Translations under genes and position numbers: made by a program | Source of the DNA: Agromyces protaetiae | Lineage (GTDB): Bacteria > Actinomycetota > Actinomycetes > Actinomycetales > Microbacteriaceae | DNA length: 64,000 nucleotides | Assembly: GCF_004135405.1 (NCBI RefSeq) | Contig: NZ_CP035491.1 | Coordinates: forward strand, 2,294,001-2,358,000 | Direction: 5' to 3' | The notes under the pieces: generated by a model | Databases searched by the model: none | What the model was told of the DNA's origin: nothing | What the model saw: the letters and a program-made list of their open reading frames with translations, nothing else | Shown: piece after piece, positions 24,160 through 35,100 of the stretch | How positions within the stretch are numbered: position 1 is the first letter of the stretch | How the letters are laid out: the number at the start of each line of letters is the position of its first letter

Positions 24160-25835
24160 TGCGCCGGCAGGCGGCTGCGCCGCCCGAGCTCCCCGGGTAC
24201 AAGTACATCGACCACCTCGGATCCGGCGGCTTCGCCGACGTCTACCGATACGAGCAGCGGCTTCCGCGTCGTCAGGTCGCCGTCAAGGTGCTCCTCGCCG
24301 ACGACCTCACGGGTGACACGCGCGCCCAGTTCGTCGGCGAGGCGAACCTCATGGCGCAGCTGTCGGCGCATCCCTACATCGTGACGATCTTCCACGCCGA
24401 CGTCTCCGCCGACGGTCGGCCGTACTTCGTCATGGAGTACTGCCCGGGTCCGAGTCTCGCGACGCGACTGAAGCGCGAACCGCTCGGGGTCGCCGAAGCG
24501 CTCCGCACCGGCATCCGCATCGCGGGCGCAGTGGCGACCGCGCACTCCGCCGGCATTCTGCACCGCGACATCAAGCCCGCGAACGTGCTCACGAACAGCT
24601 ACGGCTGGCCGGCGCTCACCGACTTCGGCATCTCGTCGAACCTCGAGGGCGAAGTCCCCGAACTGACCATGACCGTCATGCCCGGGCAGGCGCCGGGCGC
24701 CACCACCGGCGGGTCGACCGCGGTCGGCATGAGCGTTCCGTGGTCGCCGCCCGAGCTCTTCGAGGACGACCCGCGCGCCGATCCCCGCAGCGACGTCTAT
24801 TCGCTCGCCGCGACGGTGCACACCCTCCTCGCGGGCCGCTCGCCGTTCGAGATCCCCGGCCGCTCCAACGGCGCCCTCGATCTCATCGGTCGCATCGAAC
24901 GCGGAGCGATCACGCCGATCGGACGCCCCGACGTGCCGACGAGCTTCGTCGAGGTGCTCCGCAAGGGGATGGCACCCAAGCCCGCCGACCGGTACCAAAG
25001 CGCCGTCGAGTTCGCCCGAGCGCTCCAGCGCGTCGAACTCGAACTCGGCTACGCCGCGACCGGCATCGAGGTGCCGAACCTCGCAGAGCCGCAGCCCGAC
25101 GACCGCGGAGAACCCGACGAGCCCGACGCCGCCGACGCGACCCGCGCACGGACCGTCCAGTCCGTCGCGGCGCAGCCGCCCGCCGCTCCGACGGGCGGGC
25201 TCGCCGACGTGACTCGTGCGCGAGCGCCGATCTCGATCAGCCCGCAACCCGCGCCGTCGCCCGTCGACGACCGCACCGTGGTCAGCCGACCGTCCGCACC
25301 CGCGGCCACGGCGCCGGCGCCGTCGCCCGGCGTCGCCGTCTCGACCGAGGTCGACGAGTCGACGGTGCTCCGTCCTCGGCAGGACGAGCTCACGGCGGGC
25401 GCGCCGGCCGCGGCGGGACCGAAGCGCTCTCGGGCCGGGCTCGTCGTGGGTCTCGTCGCGGGCGGCATCGTCGCGATCGTCGTCGCGGTCTCCGTCGTGT
25501 TCGCCTCGGTGTCGCCGCCGACGCCCCAGCCCGAGACGACGACGGCGGCCAAGCCGGAAGACGCCGTCGTCGAGGCATCCGTCCCCTCCGCCGTCGTCGC
25601 GCCGGGAGCGATCTCCGCCGACGGCACGTCGGCGACCTTCGCCGTGAGCCACGAGGGCGCCGAAGACGGCGACCGCTACCGCTGGACCCGTGCCGACGGT
25701 ATCGGCGGCACGCAGTCGTCCGACGGGCCGCAGATCGTCGTCGAGGGGCTCACGCCGGGACAGGCCGTCTGCATCGACGTCGCCGTGCAGCGGGGCGGCA
25801 GGACGTCCGAGGCGCAGCGCGGGTGCACGCAGTGA
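24159..25835 (+). CDS. Membrane Ser/Thr protein kinase (PknB-like) with extracellular Fn3-like sensor
   Basis: A 558-residue eukaryotic-type kinase. The catalytic domain (residues 15-290) has the glycine loop GSGGFADVY, Lys43 in VAVK, Asp137 in HRDIKPAN and Asp155 in DFG. The activation segment is unusually long and threonine/glycine-rich before SPPE. A disordered proline-rich linker leads to one transmembrane helix near residues 425-450, then an extracellular domain of about 90 residues with two cysteines and Fn3-like strands. It lacks PASTA repeats, so its signal is not the usual muropeptide. The start overlaps the FHA gene stop by one base. Confidence 0.92.
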   Translation: MRRQAAAPPELPGYKYIDHLGSGGFADVYRYEQRLPRRQVAVKVLLADDLTGDTRAQFVGEANLMAQLSAHPYIVTIFHADVSADGRPYFVMEYCPGPSLATRLKREPLGVAEALRTGIRIAGAVATAHSAGILHRDIKPANVLTNSYGWPALTDFGISSNLEGEVPELTMTVMPGQAPGATTGGSTAVGMSVPWSPPELFEDDPRADPRSDVYSLAATVHTLLAGRSPFEIPGRSNGALDLIGRIERGAITPIGRPDVPTSFVEVLRKGMAPKPADRYQSAVEFARALQRVELELGYAATGIEVPNLAEPQPDDRGEPDEPDAADATRARTVQSVAAQPPAAPTGGLADVTRARAPISISPQPAPSPVDDRTVVSRPSAPAATAPAPSPGVAVSTEVDESTVLRPRQDELTAGAPAAAGPKRSRAGLVVGLVAGGIVAIVVAVSVVFASVSPPTPQPETTTAAKPEDAVVEASVPSAVVAPGAISADGTSATFAVSHEGAEDGDRYRWTRADGIGGTQSSDGPQIVVEGLTPGQAVCIDVAVQRGGRTSEAQRGCTQ

Positions 25836-26533
25836 ACCCGCTCAAGATCGAGTTCTGCGGCGAGTGGTACCCGGTCGAGGCCGGCCGGCCCTTCGGGATC
25901 GGTCGCGACGCAGACCTCGTGGTCGACGAGAATCCCTACCTGCATCGCACCTTCCTGACGATCACCGACGAGCACGGGCTCTGGTGGCTCTCGAACGTCG
26001 GGCAACTGCTCTCGGCGACGGTCTCCGACTCGACGGGCAGCGTGCAGGCGTGGCTCGCGCCGGGGGCGAAGCTGCCGATCGTGTTCCAGACGCTGCACGT
26101 GATGTTCTCGGCCGGGCCCACGACCTACGACCTCACGATCCACGCCGAGGCCGACTACTACGGCACCTCGCTGACGGCGGAGGCGACACCCAACGGCACG
26201 ACGGTCATGCCCGTGACGCTGACCGCGAGCCAACGACTGCTCGTTCTGGCCATGTGCGAGCACGTCCTGGCCCAGCCCACCGCCGGACGCGGCGTCGTAC
26301 CCTCTTCGGCCGAAGCGGCCGAGCGCCTCGGGTGGAGCATGACGACGTTCAACCGCAAACTCGACAACGTGTGCGAGAAGCTCGACAAACTCGGCGTCGA
26401 CGGTCTCCGCGGCGGCAAGGGCAAACTCGCCACCAACCGCCGCGCGCGGCTCGTCGAGTACGCCGTCGCGACCCGACTCGTGAGCGCCGAAGACCTCCCG
26501 CTTCTCGACCGGAAGCCTTCGGGTGGCGCCTGA
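25832..26533 (+). CDS. FHA-like protein with C-terminal winged-helix-like region
   Basis: A 233-residue cytoplasmic protein. The N-terminal 100 residues look like a divergent FHA domain (RPFGIGRDADLVVDENPYLHRTFLTITDEHGLWWLSN). The C-terminal half reads as a helix-turn-helix (SAEAAERLGWSMTTFNRKLDNVCEKLDKLGVDG) with a basic GGKGKLATNRRARL stretch. A phospho-reader joined to a DNA-binding-like region would link the kinase upstream to transcription, and the conserved promoter just downstream is a candidate target; both points are inference. GTG at 25832 overlaps the kinase stop by 4 bp. Confidence 0.75.
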   Translation: MNPLKIEFCGEWYPVEAGRPFGIGRDADLVVDENPYLHRTFLTITDEHGLWWLSNVGQLLSATVSDSTGSVQAWLAPGAKLPIVFQTLHVMFSAGPTTYDLTIHAEADYYGTSLTAEATPNGTTVMPVTLTASQRLLVLAMCEHVLAQPTAGRGVVPSSAEAAERLGWSMTTFNRKLDNVCEKLDKLGVDGLRGGKGKLATNRRARLVEYAVATRLVSAEDLPLLDRKPSGGA

Positions 26534-26573
26534 GCGGAAGCCCGGCCTGCTCTCCACAACCTGCCCGCTCCCG

Positions 26574-26605
26574 TTCGGGGGACAGAAGTCCGCGTGTTAG
26601 GTTGA
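26574..26605 (+). promoter_or_regulatory. Promoter P1 of giant protein A (shared motif)
   Basis: TTCGGG (26574-26579), 14 bases, then GTGTTAGGTTGA (26594-26605). The same element with identical spacing occurs before giant protein B and before moxR. TAGGTT fits an actinobacterial -10 (TAnnnT). CCACA lies upstream in all three cases. Confidence 0.62.
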
Positions 26606-26672
26606 TCCGCGGACCGAGTCTCCGGATCGGCCGTGCGCCGACGACCGACGTCGAGATGGGGGTTGACACAAC

Positions 26673-29600
26673 GTGAGGTTCGCCTCCCGCCGCCCTGCCG
26701 GCAAGGCCATCGCCACGACCGCCGTACTCGCGATACTCGCTGGCGTCCCGCTCGGCATCGCGGTCCTGCACGAGGGCTTCCCCGTGACCGACCCCGACCT
26801 GCGCGCCCGAGAGGTCTGGGTGACGAACGCCGAAGATCTGCTCGCCGGGCGGTTGAACCGGCAGATCGAAGAGCTCGACGCAGGCGTCGCGGTCAACTCG
26901 TCGGAGGCCGACGTGTTCCAGCACGGCGACGACGCATTCGTCTACGACCCGGCTGCCGGCTCGGTGGAGCGCATCGATCCCTCGTTCGCAACACTCATCG
27001 AGCGCATCGACGTGCCGCCCGCCTCGAAGCTCGCCTATGGCGGCGACGTGCTGGCAGTCCTGTCTTCCAAGGGCGAACTCTGGCGGATTCCCACCGGGGC
27101 CGAACTGTCCTTCGATTGGCGCGGCACCGAGCCCCTCGCGCAGCTCGGCGAGGGCGGTGCGGTCGCGGTGTCCAGCGAGGGCACGATCTTCGCGACGGCG
27201 GTCGACGACGGCGAACTGCTCCGGTTCGCTCGCGACTCGGCCGAAGCCGAGCGCACCGAGGTCGGGAAGCTCGCCGACCACGACCACGAGCTCGCCGCGG
27301 TCGGCGAACGCGCGGTCCTGCTCGACCACGCGACGAACACGCTGCGCACGGGGGAGAGGACGATCGAGCTCCCCGCTCCCGGGCTGCGACTCCAGCAGAG
27401 CGGCGGTGAGTCCGACGACGTGCTCGTCGCGACATCCGATGCGCTGCTCGCAGTGCCGCTCGACGGAGGCGACGTCGCTTCGTACCCGGCCGGAGGGGGA
27501 GCCGCGGCGGCGACTGCGCAAGCCGTGGCCGCGCCGGTTCGCGTGGGCGCGTGCGCGCACGCCGCCTGGGCAGACGGAGGCCGGTACCTCTCCGTGTGCG
27601 ACGGGGAAGAGCCGCGCGGCGCCGACATCGAGCAGAAGACCGCCGGCGGTCGCCTCGAGTTCCGCGTCAACCGCGACGTCGTCGTGCTCAACAACCTCGC
27701 GAACGGCGATGCGTGGCTCGTCGATTCCGACCTCCGCCTCGTCGACAACTGGGACGAGGTGACGCCGCCCGACGAGAGCGACGACGAAGACGGCGACGAG
27801 AAGGCCTCGGTGCAGACCTTCGAAGACACGCTCGCCGACCGTACGGCGCAGAACCACCCGCCGTCCGCCCACGACGACCAGTTCGGCATCCGCACCGGTC
27901 GCTCCACGATCGTCGACGTGCTCGCGAACGACACCGATCCCGACGGCGACGTACTCACGATCGCATCGACGACCGAGGTGCCCGACGCCGCCGGTCGCCT
28001 CGAGCTCATCGACGGGGGCCGCGCGCTGCAGTTCGTGCCCGCCGAAGGCGCCGCCGGCACCGTGTCGTTCCGATACTCGGTCGACGACGGCCGCGACGGC
28101 GTCGCCGAGGCGTCGGCGAATCTCCGCATCGTCCCCGTGACCGAGAACGTAGCCCCCGCGCCCGCACGCGTCGGCGCCGTGAGCATCGAGCAGGGGCAGC
28201 AGATCTCATACAACCTGCTCGCGGATTGGATCGACCCCGACGGCGACGACGTCTTCCTGGTCGACGCGTCTCCGACCGGTGGCGACGCCGTGCGTGCGAG
28301 CCCCGACGGATTCATCACCTTCGAGCACAAGTCCGCCGAGCTCGGCGTCAAAGAGGTCGTGTACACCGTGTCCGACGGCACGGCGACCGCGAGCGGCACC
28401 TTCACCGTCGACGTCAAGCCCGAGGGATCGCTGAACCCGGTCGGCACGCCCGACTTCGCGCGCGTCTTCCCCGGCGAGTCGGTCGTGATCGAGCCGCTCG
28501 CGAACGACCTCTCGCCGTCGGGCGCGCCGCTGCAGCTGCTCGGCGTCAAAGACGTGGCCGACGGGGCATCCGCGGTCGCGAACCCCGATCGCGGCACGAT
28601 CACCTTCTCGAGCGCGCAGCCCGGCGATTTCGTGTTCCTCTACGACCTCGCGGCCGGGCCGACCGTGAGCGTCGGCCTCGTGCGGGTGCACGTGGCGACG
28701 GCGCCCGACGACGCTCCGCCGATCGCCGTCAAGGACACCGCCTACCTGCGTCCGGGGGAGCCGGTCACGGTGCCGGTGCTCGCCAACGACGTCTCTCCGT
28801 CCGGGCGGGTACTCGCGGTGCAGTCGATCGACGACTCCTCGACCGAAGGACTCGTCTCGGTCGAACTGCTGACGAACACGGTCGTGCGGGTGAGCGCGTC
28901 CGAGGCGCTCGATCGCCAGTTGCAGTTCACGTACACGGTGTCCGACGGCGTCGGCATTTCGACTGCGACCGTGACGGTGGTGCCGGTTCCGCCGCTCGTG
29001 AAGCACCAGCCGCCCGTCGCCCTCGACGACCGCGCGGTCGTGCGGGCCGGAGACATCGTCAGGGTGCCCGTGCTCGCGAACGACTACCACCCCGACGCGG
29101 CGAAGATCAGTCTGACGTCCGAACTCGACCTCTCGGGTGCGACCGGCGCGCTCGCCTTCGTCGATGGCGACGACGTTCGCTTCCAGGCGCCGAACGCCGC
29201 GGGCGTCCAGACGGTCGTCTACACCATCACCGACGACTTCGACCAGACCGCGACCGCGACGATCACGTTCACGGTGGTCGCCCGAGACGGGAAGAACCAG
29301 GCTCCGCTCCCGGTGCCGCTCACGTCGCGCACCTTCGACTCGTCCGCAGTCAAGATCGAGGTCCCGCTCGACGGCATCGATCCCGACGGCGACTCCGTCG
29401 TTCTCACCGACTTCACCGCGACTCCTTCGCTCGGCCGGATCGTGGAACGCACGAGCACCTCGTTCACGTATCAGGCGTTCGCCGGCTCGACGGGGACCGA
29501 CAGCTTCGAGTACGAAGTCCAAGACACGTTCGGCGAGCGCGCACGGGCGACGATCAGGATCGGCGTCATTCCGAGGCCGGCGACCCAGGCGCCGCCCAAG

Positions 29601-32021
29601 GCCGTCGATGACGTCATCGAGATGAAGCCCGGTCGGACCGTGGGCATCGAAGTGCTCCTCAACGACTCCGACCCGAGCGGGTATCCGCTGCAGGTGACGA
29701 AGCTGCCCGAGGTCGACAAGGGCATCGAAGCGAAGATCACCGAGCGGCGCCGTGTCGTCGTGACCGCACCGCGAGGCGAGGGCGCGTACACCATCCGCTA
29801 CCAGATCTCGAACGGCCACGGCGGCACCGATACCGCGTTCGTCCAGATCGCCGTGAGCGAAGCGGCCGTCATCGAACCGCCGACCGCGGAAGACCAGGTG
29901 ATCGAGCCGACCCAGGTCGCGGCCGGGAAGACGGTCGTCGTCCGGCCCCTGAAAGACGCGACGAACCCGGGCGGTCTCGTCGATGATCTCGTCGTGACCG
30001 TCGAGGGACCGAACGCGAACCGCGCCGAGGTCACCGCCGACGGCAGCATCGAGGTGAAGCCCGGAGGCGACCGCTACGCGGTCGCATTCCGGCTCACGAA
30101 CGACGTCGACGACCTCTCGGCGATGGCCTTCGTCATCGTCCCGCCCGTCCCCGGTGGAGACGACTCGCCCGAGCCGAGCGAGAAGCCCAAGACGCAGGAC
30201 GAACTCGACGCCGAAGAACGCGCCAAGTTCCCGGCGCCGCGCCTCCGCGCCCTCGACGAGATCATCGTGCCCATGAACGGCCACATCGACTGGACCGTCG
30301 ACGACCTCGTCGAGGTCCCGTCGGGGCAGCCCGCGACGATCCTCGGCGCGACCGCGACGAACTCGCGCTCCGATCCGTTCGAGGGCCCCACGAAGCTCAA
30401 GTACGAGCCCGAGAAGGACTACCGCGGTCCGGCCACGCTCACATTCGAAGTCACCGACGGCACGAGCGCCGACGACCCCGTCGGGCGCAAGGCGACCCTG
30501 ACGATTCCCATCACGGTCGGCGATCCGGGCTTCAACGACGTGGCGCCGACCTTCACTCCGCGAACCGAGACGATCGAAGCCGGCGAAGAGCCCATCGAAC
30601 TCGAGCTCCGCGAGTCGACCGACCAACCCAACCCCGACAACATCGAGAAGGTCGAGTACACGAACCTCGCGGGCGAGACCACCGAGATCGACGCCGAGAT
30701 CGTCGACGGATCGACCCTGCGTCTCTCCGCGCCGCTCGGAGTGCAGAAGGGCGCGAATGCGCGCATCACCTTCGATCTCGTGTTCAACGAATTCACCGTC
30801 CCCGGCTACGTCGACGTCAAGGTCGTCTCGTCGACGCGGGCGAAGCCCCGAGCCGTCGACGACCCCGGCGCGGGCGAGATCGAGATGACCCGGGCAGAGT
30901 CGAAGAAGATCGACGTGCTCGGCAACGACTTCAACCCGTTCGCCCAAGACGACGTGCCCTTGCGCATCGTCGCAGCCGAAGTCGAGCAGGCCGTCGGCAG
31001 CGCCGCGAGCGTGACCTTCACGCCCCAAGACCTGACGGTCCGCACCGGTTCGGCCTTCACCGGCACGCTCAGCATCCTCTACCGCGTCGAAGACGGCACG
31101 AAAGACCCCGACCGTCAGGCGCAGGGTCGCGTCACCGTCGTCGTGCGGGCGGCTCCCGATCAGCCGAACGCACCCACGATCGTGAGCGTCGGAGACGGAT
31201 CGGCGACCGTGAAGTGGTCCGCCCCCGCGAACAACAACGCCCCGATCGACCGGTACGTGCTCTCCTGGTCGGGCGGCGGATCCGGAAGCAAGCAGTTCAC
31301 CGGCTCCGACGCGGGGAAGAACCAGACGATCCCACTCGCCAACGGTCAGACGTTCCAGTTCTCGGTCGTCGCCCACAACAAGATGGGCGACAGCACCGCA
31401 TCGCCGAAGTCGGCTGCGGTCAGCCCCTGGGGCACGCCCAACGCGCCCTCGAGCGTGAGCCTGACGAAGGGCGGAACCTACGCGCCGACGTCGTTGACGG
31501 CGTCCTGGCCGGCCTCGACGCAGGACGGAGGCGGAGGCGTCTACTACATGGTGAGCCTCAACGGCGGCACCGCGGTCAAGGTGACGACCACCTCGAAGTC
31601 CTGGTCGAGCAACGGTGCCGGTACGTACCGGGTCGAGGTCTACGCCGTCAACGCCGGCGGGAACAAGAGCGGCAAGGTCGCCAGCAACACGATCTCGCTG
31701 AGCGATCCGCCGCCCCCGCCGCCCTCGGTGTCGCTGAGCCAGTCGGGCACGGTGACGTGCCAGTCGTCGGGCAACTGGGGCTGCCACTACTACCGCGTCG
31801 ACATCGCGAACTTCCCGGCGAACGGCACGTTCCAACTCGACACCTACTGCGGCGGGTCCTCGCCGCTCCGCACGGTCACGATCTCGACGAACGGGGCCGG
31901 AGCGGGCACGTTCGACGGCAACCAGAGCGGCACCGGCGGTCACTGCGCGAACAACGGGGTGCGGGTCGTCGTGCATGCGAACGGCACAACCTACTCGAGC
32001 AATACGCAGGACTGGCGGTAG
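26673..32021 (+). CDS. Giant surface protein A: propeller-like head, about 11 Ig-like repeats, 2 Fn3, Cys-rich tip
   Basis: A 1,782-residue extracytoplasmic protein. A membrane anchor or uncleaved signal lies at residues 12-32. Residues 36-385 resemble a beta-propeller (repeats such as GGAVAVSSEGTIFAT). About 11 Ig/cadherin-like repeats follow (392-1490), many opening PPVALDD...VLANDxxPDG, then two Fn3 domains (about 1495-1675) and a C-terminal module of about 105 residues with four cysteines. There is no LPXTG sorting signal, so it is held at its N-terminus with the C-terminus outward. GTG 26673 starts it. The neighbouring kinase, phosphatase and FHA genes and the MoxR module suggest controlled assembly. 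A paralogue follows directly. Confidence 0.85.
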   Translation: MRFASRRPAGKAIATTAVLAILAGVPLGIAVLHEGFPVTDPDLRAREVWVTNAEDLLAGRLNRQIEELDAGVAVNSSEADVFQHGDDAFVYDPAAGSVERIDPSFATLIERIDVPPASKLAYGGDVLAVLSSKGELWRIPTGAELSFDWRGTEPLAQLGEGGAVAVSSEGTIFATAVDDGELLRFARDSAEAERTEVGKLADHDHELAAVGERAVLLDHATNTLRTGERTIELPAPGLRLQQSGGESDDVLVATSDALLAVPLDGGDVASYPAGGGAAAATAQAVAAPVRVGACAHAAWADGGRYLSVCDGEEPRGADIEQKTAGGRLEFRVNRDVVVLNNLANGDAWLVDSDLRLVDNWDEVTPPDESDDEDGDEKASVQTFEDTLADRTAQNHPPSAHDDQFGIRTGRSTIVDVLANDTDPDGDVLTIASTTEVPDAAGRLELIDGGRALQFVPAEGAAGTVSFRYSVDDGRDGVAEASANLRIVPVTENVAPAPARVGAVSIEQGQQISYNLLADWIDPDGDDVFLVDASPTGGDAVRASPDGFITFEHKSAELGVKEVVYTVSDGTATASGTFTVDVKPEGSLNPVGTPDFARVFPGESVVIEPLANDLSPSGAPLQLLGVKDVADGASAVANPDRGTITFSSAQPGDFVFLYDLAAGPTVSVGLVRVHVATAPDDAPPIAVKDTAYLRPGEPVTVPVLANDVSPSGRVLAVQSIDDSSTEGLVSVELLTNTVVRVSASEALDRQLQFTYTVSDGVGISTATVTVVPVPPLVKHQPPVALDDRAVVRAGDIVRVPVLANDYHPDAAKISLTSELDLSGATGALAFVDGDDVRFQAPNAAGVQTVVYTITDDFDQTATATITFTVVARDGKNQAPLPVPLTSRTFDSSAVKIEVPLDGIDPDGDSVVLTDFTATPSLGRIVERTSTSFTYQAFAGSTGTDSFEYEVQDTFGERARATIRIGVIPRPATQAPPKAVDDVIEMKPGRTVGIEVLLNDSDPSGYPLQVTKLPEVDKGIEAKITERRRVVVTAPRGEGAYTIRYQISNGHGGTDTAFVQIAVSEAAVIEPPTAEDQVIEPTQVAAGKTVVVRPLKDATNPGGLVDDLVVTVEGPNANRAEVTADGSIEVKPGGDRYAVAFRLTNDVDDLSAMAFVIVPPVPGGDDSPEPSEKPKTQDELDAEERAKFPAPRLRALDEIIVPMNGHIDWTVDDLVEVPSGQPATILGATATNSRSDPFEGPTKLKYEPEKDYRGPATLTFEVTDGTSADDPVGRKATLTIPITVGDPGFNDVAPTFTPRTETIEAGEEPIELELRESTDQPNPDNIEKVEYTNLAGETTEIDAEIVDGSTLRLSAPLGVQKGANARITFDLVFNEFTVPGYVDVKVVSSTRAKPRAVDDPGAGEIEMTRAESKKIDVLGNDFNPFAQDDVPLRIVAAEVEQAVGSAASVTFTPQDLTVRTGSAFTGTLSILYRVEDGTKDPDRQAQGRVTVVVRAAPDQPNAPTIVSVGDGSATVKWSAPANNNAPIDRYVLSWSGGGSGSKQFTGSDAGKNQTIPLANGQTFQFSVVAHNKMGDSTASPKSAAVSPWGTPNAPSSVSLTKGGTYAPTSLTASWPASTQDGGGGVYYMVSLNGGTAVKVTTTSKSWSSNGAGTYRVEVYAVNAGGNKSGKVASNTISLSDPPPPPPSVSLSQSGTVTCQSSGNWGCHYYRVDIANFPANGTFQLDTYCGGSSPLRTVTISTNGAGAGTFDGNQSGTGGHCANNGVRVVVHANGTTYSSNTQDWR

Positions 32022-32066
32022 GGGAGCGGGGTTCGGTCGGCGCCCTCCACAGGGGAGTCCTCCCCA

Positions 32067-32098
32067 TTCGGAGGAGAACGGTCTCCGTGTTACGGTGA
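32067..32098 (+). promoter_or_regulatory. Promoter P2 of giant protein B (shared motif)
   Basis: TTCGGA (32067-32072), 14 bases, then GTGTTACGGTGA (32087-32098), 58 bases before the ATG. Position for position it matches P1 and P3, and CCACAGG lies upstream. Confidence 0.62.
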
Positions 32099-32155
32099 TG
32101 CCCGGCTCGGACAGTCGAGCGCAGGCGTCGGGCGTCGAGAGGGTCACGAGTTTCC

Positions 32156-35100
32156 ATGGGGTTCTTCTCCCTGCGCGGTCCGGCGCGCAAGTCGGTGGCG
32201 TCGACGGCGGTTCTCGCGGTGCTCGCGGGTGTTCCGATCGGCATCGCGGTGCTCCATGAGGGGTTCCCCGTCACCGATCCCGATCTGCGGGTGCGCGACG
32301 TGTGGGTGACGAACGCCTCGGACTTGCTCGCCGGGCGGTTGAACCGTCAGATCGAAGAACTCGACGCGGCGGTCGCGGTCGCCTCAGCGACAGCCGACGT
32401 CTTCCAGAACGGCGACGACGTCTTCCTCTACGACGCCGTCGCGGGTGCCGTCGAGCGCGTCGATCCTTCATACACCGAGCTGATCGAACGCATCGACGTC
32501 CCGCCGGCGTCCAAGCTCGCATACGGGGGCGATGTGCTCGCCGTGCTTTCGCCGAAGGGCGAGCTTTGGCGGATCTCGACCGGTGGCGAGTTGAGTTTCG
32601 ACTGGCGCGGCACCGAGCCGGTTGCGAAGCTCGGCGAGGGGGGCGCGGTCGCCGTCTCGGGCGAAGGCACGGTACTCGCCACGGCCGCCGAGAAGGGTGA
32701 GCTCCTCGAACTCGCGCGCGGCGTCGATGAGCCCGAACGCGTGGAGGTCGGCTCGCTCGGGGAGCATCAGCTGGCTGCGGTCGGCGAGCAACCGGTCATC
32801 CTCGATCGGGCGAAGAACACCGTGATCGTCGGAGACCGCAGGGTCGACCTGCCCGACGACGGTCTCAGACTCCAGCAGAGCGGGCCCGACGCGGAGTCGG
32901 CGATCGTGGCGACCTCGAACGGGCTTCTCGAGATCCCGCTCGGCGGAGGCGAGGTCGTCGAGCGCTCGGCCGACGGCGCGTCGGGGTCCACTCCGGATCG
33001 TGTCGCAGCCCCGGTGCGGGTCGGAACGTGCGTCCACGGCGCCTGGGCCGATTCGGCCCGGTATCTCGCCGTGTGCGACGGCAGGGAGCCGCATGCCGTC
33101 GCGCTCGACCAGTCGTCGGGCAGCGGCCGCTTCGAGTTCAGAGTGAACCGCGACGTCGTCGCGCTCAACAACCTCGACAACGGCGACGCCTGGCTCATCG
33201 ACTCCGACCTGCGCCTCGTCGACAATTGGGGCGAGGTCAGCCCACCCGACGAAAGCGACGGCGAAGAGGGCGACGAGAAGGCCTCGACCGAGAGCTTCGA
33301 AGACACGCTCGCCCAGCGAACCGAGCAGAACCGGCCCCCGGTCGCGCACGACGACACCTATGGAGTACGCGCCGGTCGCGCGACGATCATCGACGTCCTC
33401 CAGAACGACTCGGACCCCGACGGCGACGTCCTCACCGTCGCATCGACGACCGCGGTTCCCGAGTCGATGGGGCGCCTCGAGGTCATCGACGGCGGTCGAG
33501 CGCTCCAGTTCCTGCCCGCCGAGGCGGCTGCGGGAACGACATCGTTCCGCTATTCGGTCAGCGACGGCCGCGAAGGCGTGGCCGAGGCATCCGTCAATGT
33601 CCGACTCGTCCCCGAGAGCGAGAACGTCGCCCCGGTGTCGCTGCGGAGCGCTGCGCTCAGCATCGAGCAGAACCAGCAGATCTCGTACAACCTGCTCACG
33701 GACTGGGTCGATCCCGACGGTGACGACGTGTTTCTCGTCGACGCGTCGCCCACGGGCGGCGACTCCGTGCGTGCGAGCCCCGACGGTTCGATCACGTTCG
33801 AGCACAAGTCCGCTGAACTCGGGCTCAAAGAGGTGGCGTTCACCGTGTCCGATGGCACCGCGACGGCGACCGGCACGCTCACGGTCGACGTCAAACCGGC
33901 AGGATCGCTCAACCCCGTGGGCACGCCGGACTTCGCGCGTGTGTTCCCCGGTGAATCGATCGCGATCGAACCGCTCGCGAACGACCGGTCACCGTCGGGC
34001 GCACCGCTCGAACTCCTCGGCGTCCGCGAGACGCCCGATGGGGCGACGGTGACAGCGAACCCCGATCGCGGCACGATCACCTTCTCGAGCGCCGCACCCG
34101 GCGAGTACGTCTTCCTCTACGATCTCGCGGCGGGTGAGAAGCTCAGCGTCGGCCTGGTGCGGGTGCAGGTGGCCGAGCGTCCGACCGACGACGCCGCTCC
34201 GATCGCCGTGAAGGACACCGCCTATCTGCGGCCGGGCGAACCCGTCGTGGTTCCCGTGCTTTCGAACGACGTCTCGCCGGCCGGCCTGGTGCTCGCCGTC
34301 CAGTCGGTCGATGACACTGCGACCCAGGGGCTCGTATCCGTCGAACTCCTGACGAACACGGTTGTCCGGGTGAGCGCTTTCGAAGCGCTCGATCGCCAAC
34401 TGCAGTTCACCTACACGGTCTCCGACGGACGAGGGACGTCGACGGCGACCGTCACTGTCGTGCCCGTCCCGCCGCTCGTCAAGCACCAGCCGCCCGTCGC
34501 GCTCGACGACCGGACGGTCGTCCGCGCGGGCGACATCGTCACCGTTCCCGTGCTGGCGAACGACTACCATCCGGATGCCTCGCCCATTCGCCTGCTGGAC
34601 GACCTCGATCAGTCGGGCGCGCCCGGCGGTCTCGCGTTCATCGACGACGAGAGCATCCGCTTCCAGGCGCCCGAGACGGCCGGCGTTCAGACGGTGTCCT
34701 ACACGATCACCGACGACTTCGAGCAGACGGCGCGGGCGACGGTGACGTTCACCGTCGTCGCGCGCGACGGGTCGAACCGCGCGCCCAGCCCGCTGCCGAT
34801 CACGTCGCGCACCTTCGAGTCGTCCGGAGTCAAGGTCGACGTGCCCCTCGACGGCATCGACCCAGACGGCGACTCGGTCACGCTCCTCGACTTCACCTCG
34901 ACGCCGGCGCTCGGACGGATCACGTCCCGTACGAGTCGGTCGTTCACCTACGAGGCGTTCGCGGGCACGGCCGGCACCGACTCGTTCACCTACGAGGTTC
35001 AGGACGCGTTCGGCGAACGCGCGACGGGGACGATCCGCATCGGCGTCATTCCGCGGCCGCTGACCCAGGCGCCTCCGGTCGCGGTCGACGATTCGGTGCA

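Noticed and set aside
28206-32147. A 1,313-codon open frame on the minus strand opposite giant gene A
   Set aside because: It is arginine/glycine/aspartate-rich with no recognisable domain and arises from the high third-position GC of the plus-strand gene. The plus-strand frame has clear Ig and Fn3 repeats and a paralogue.
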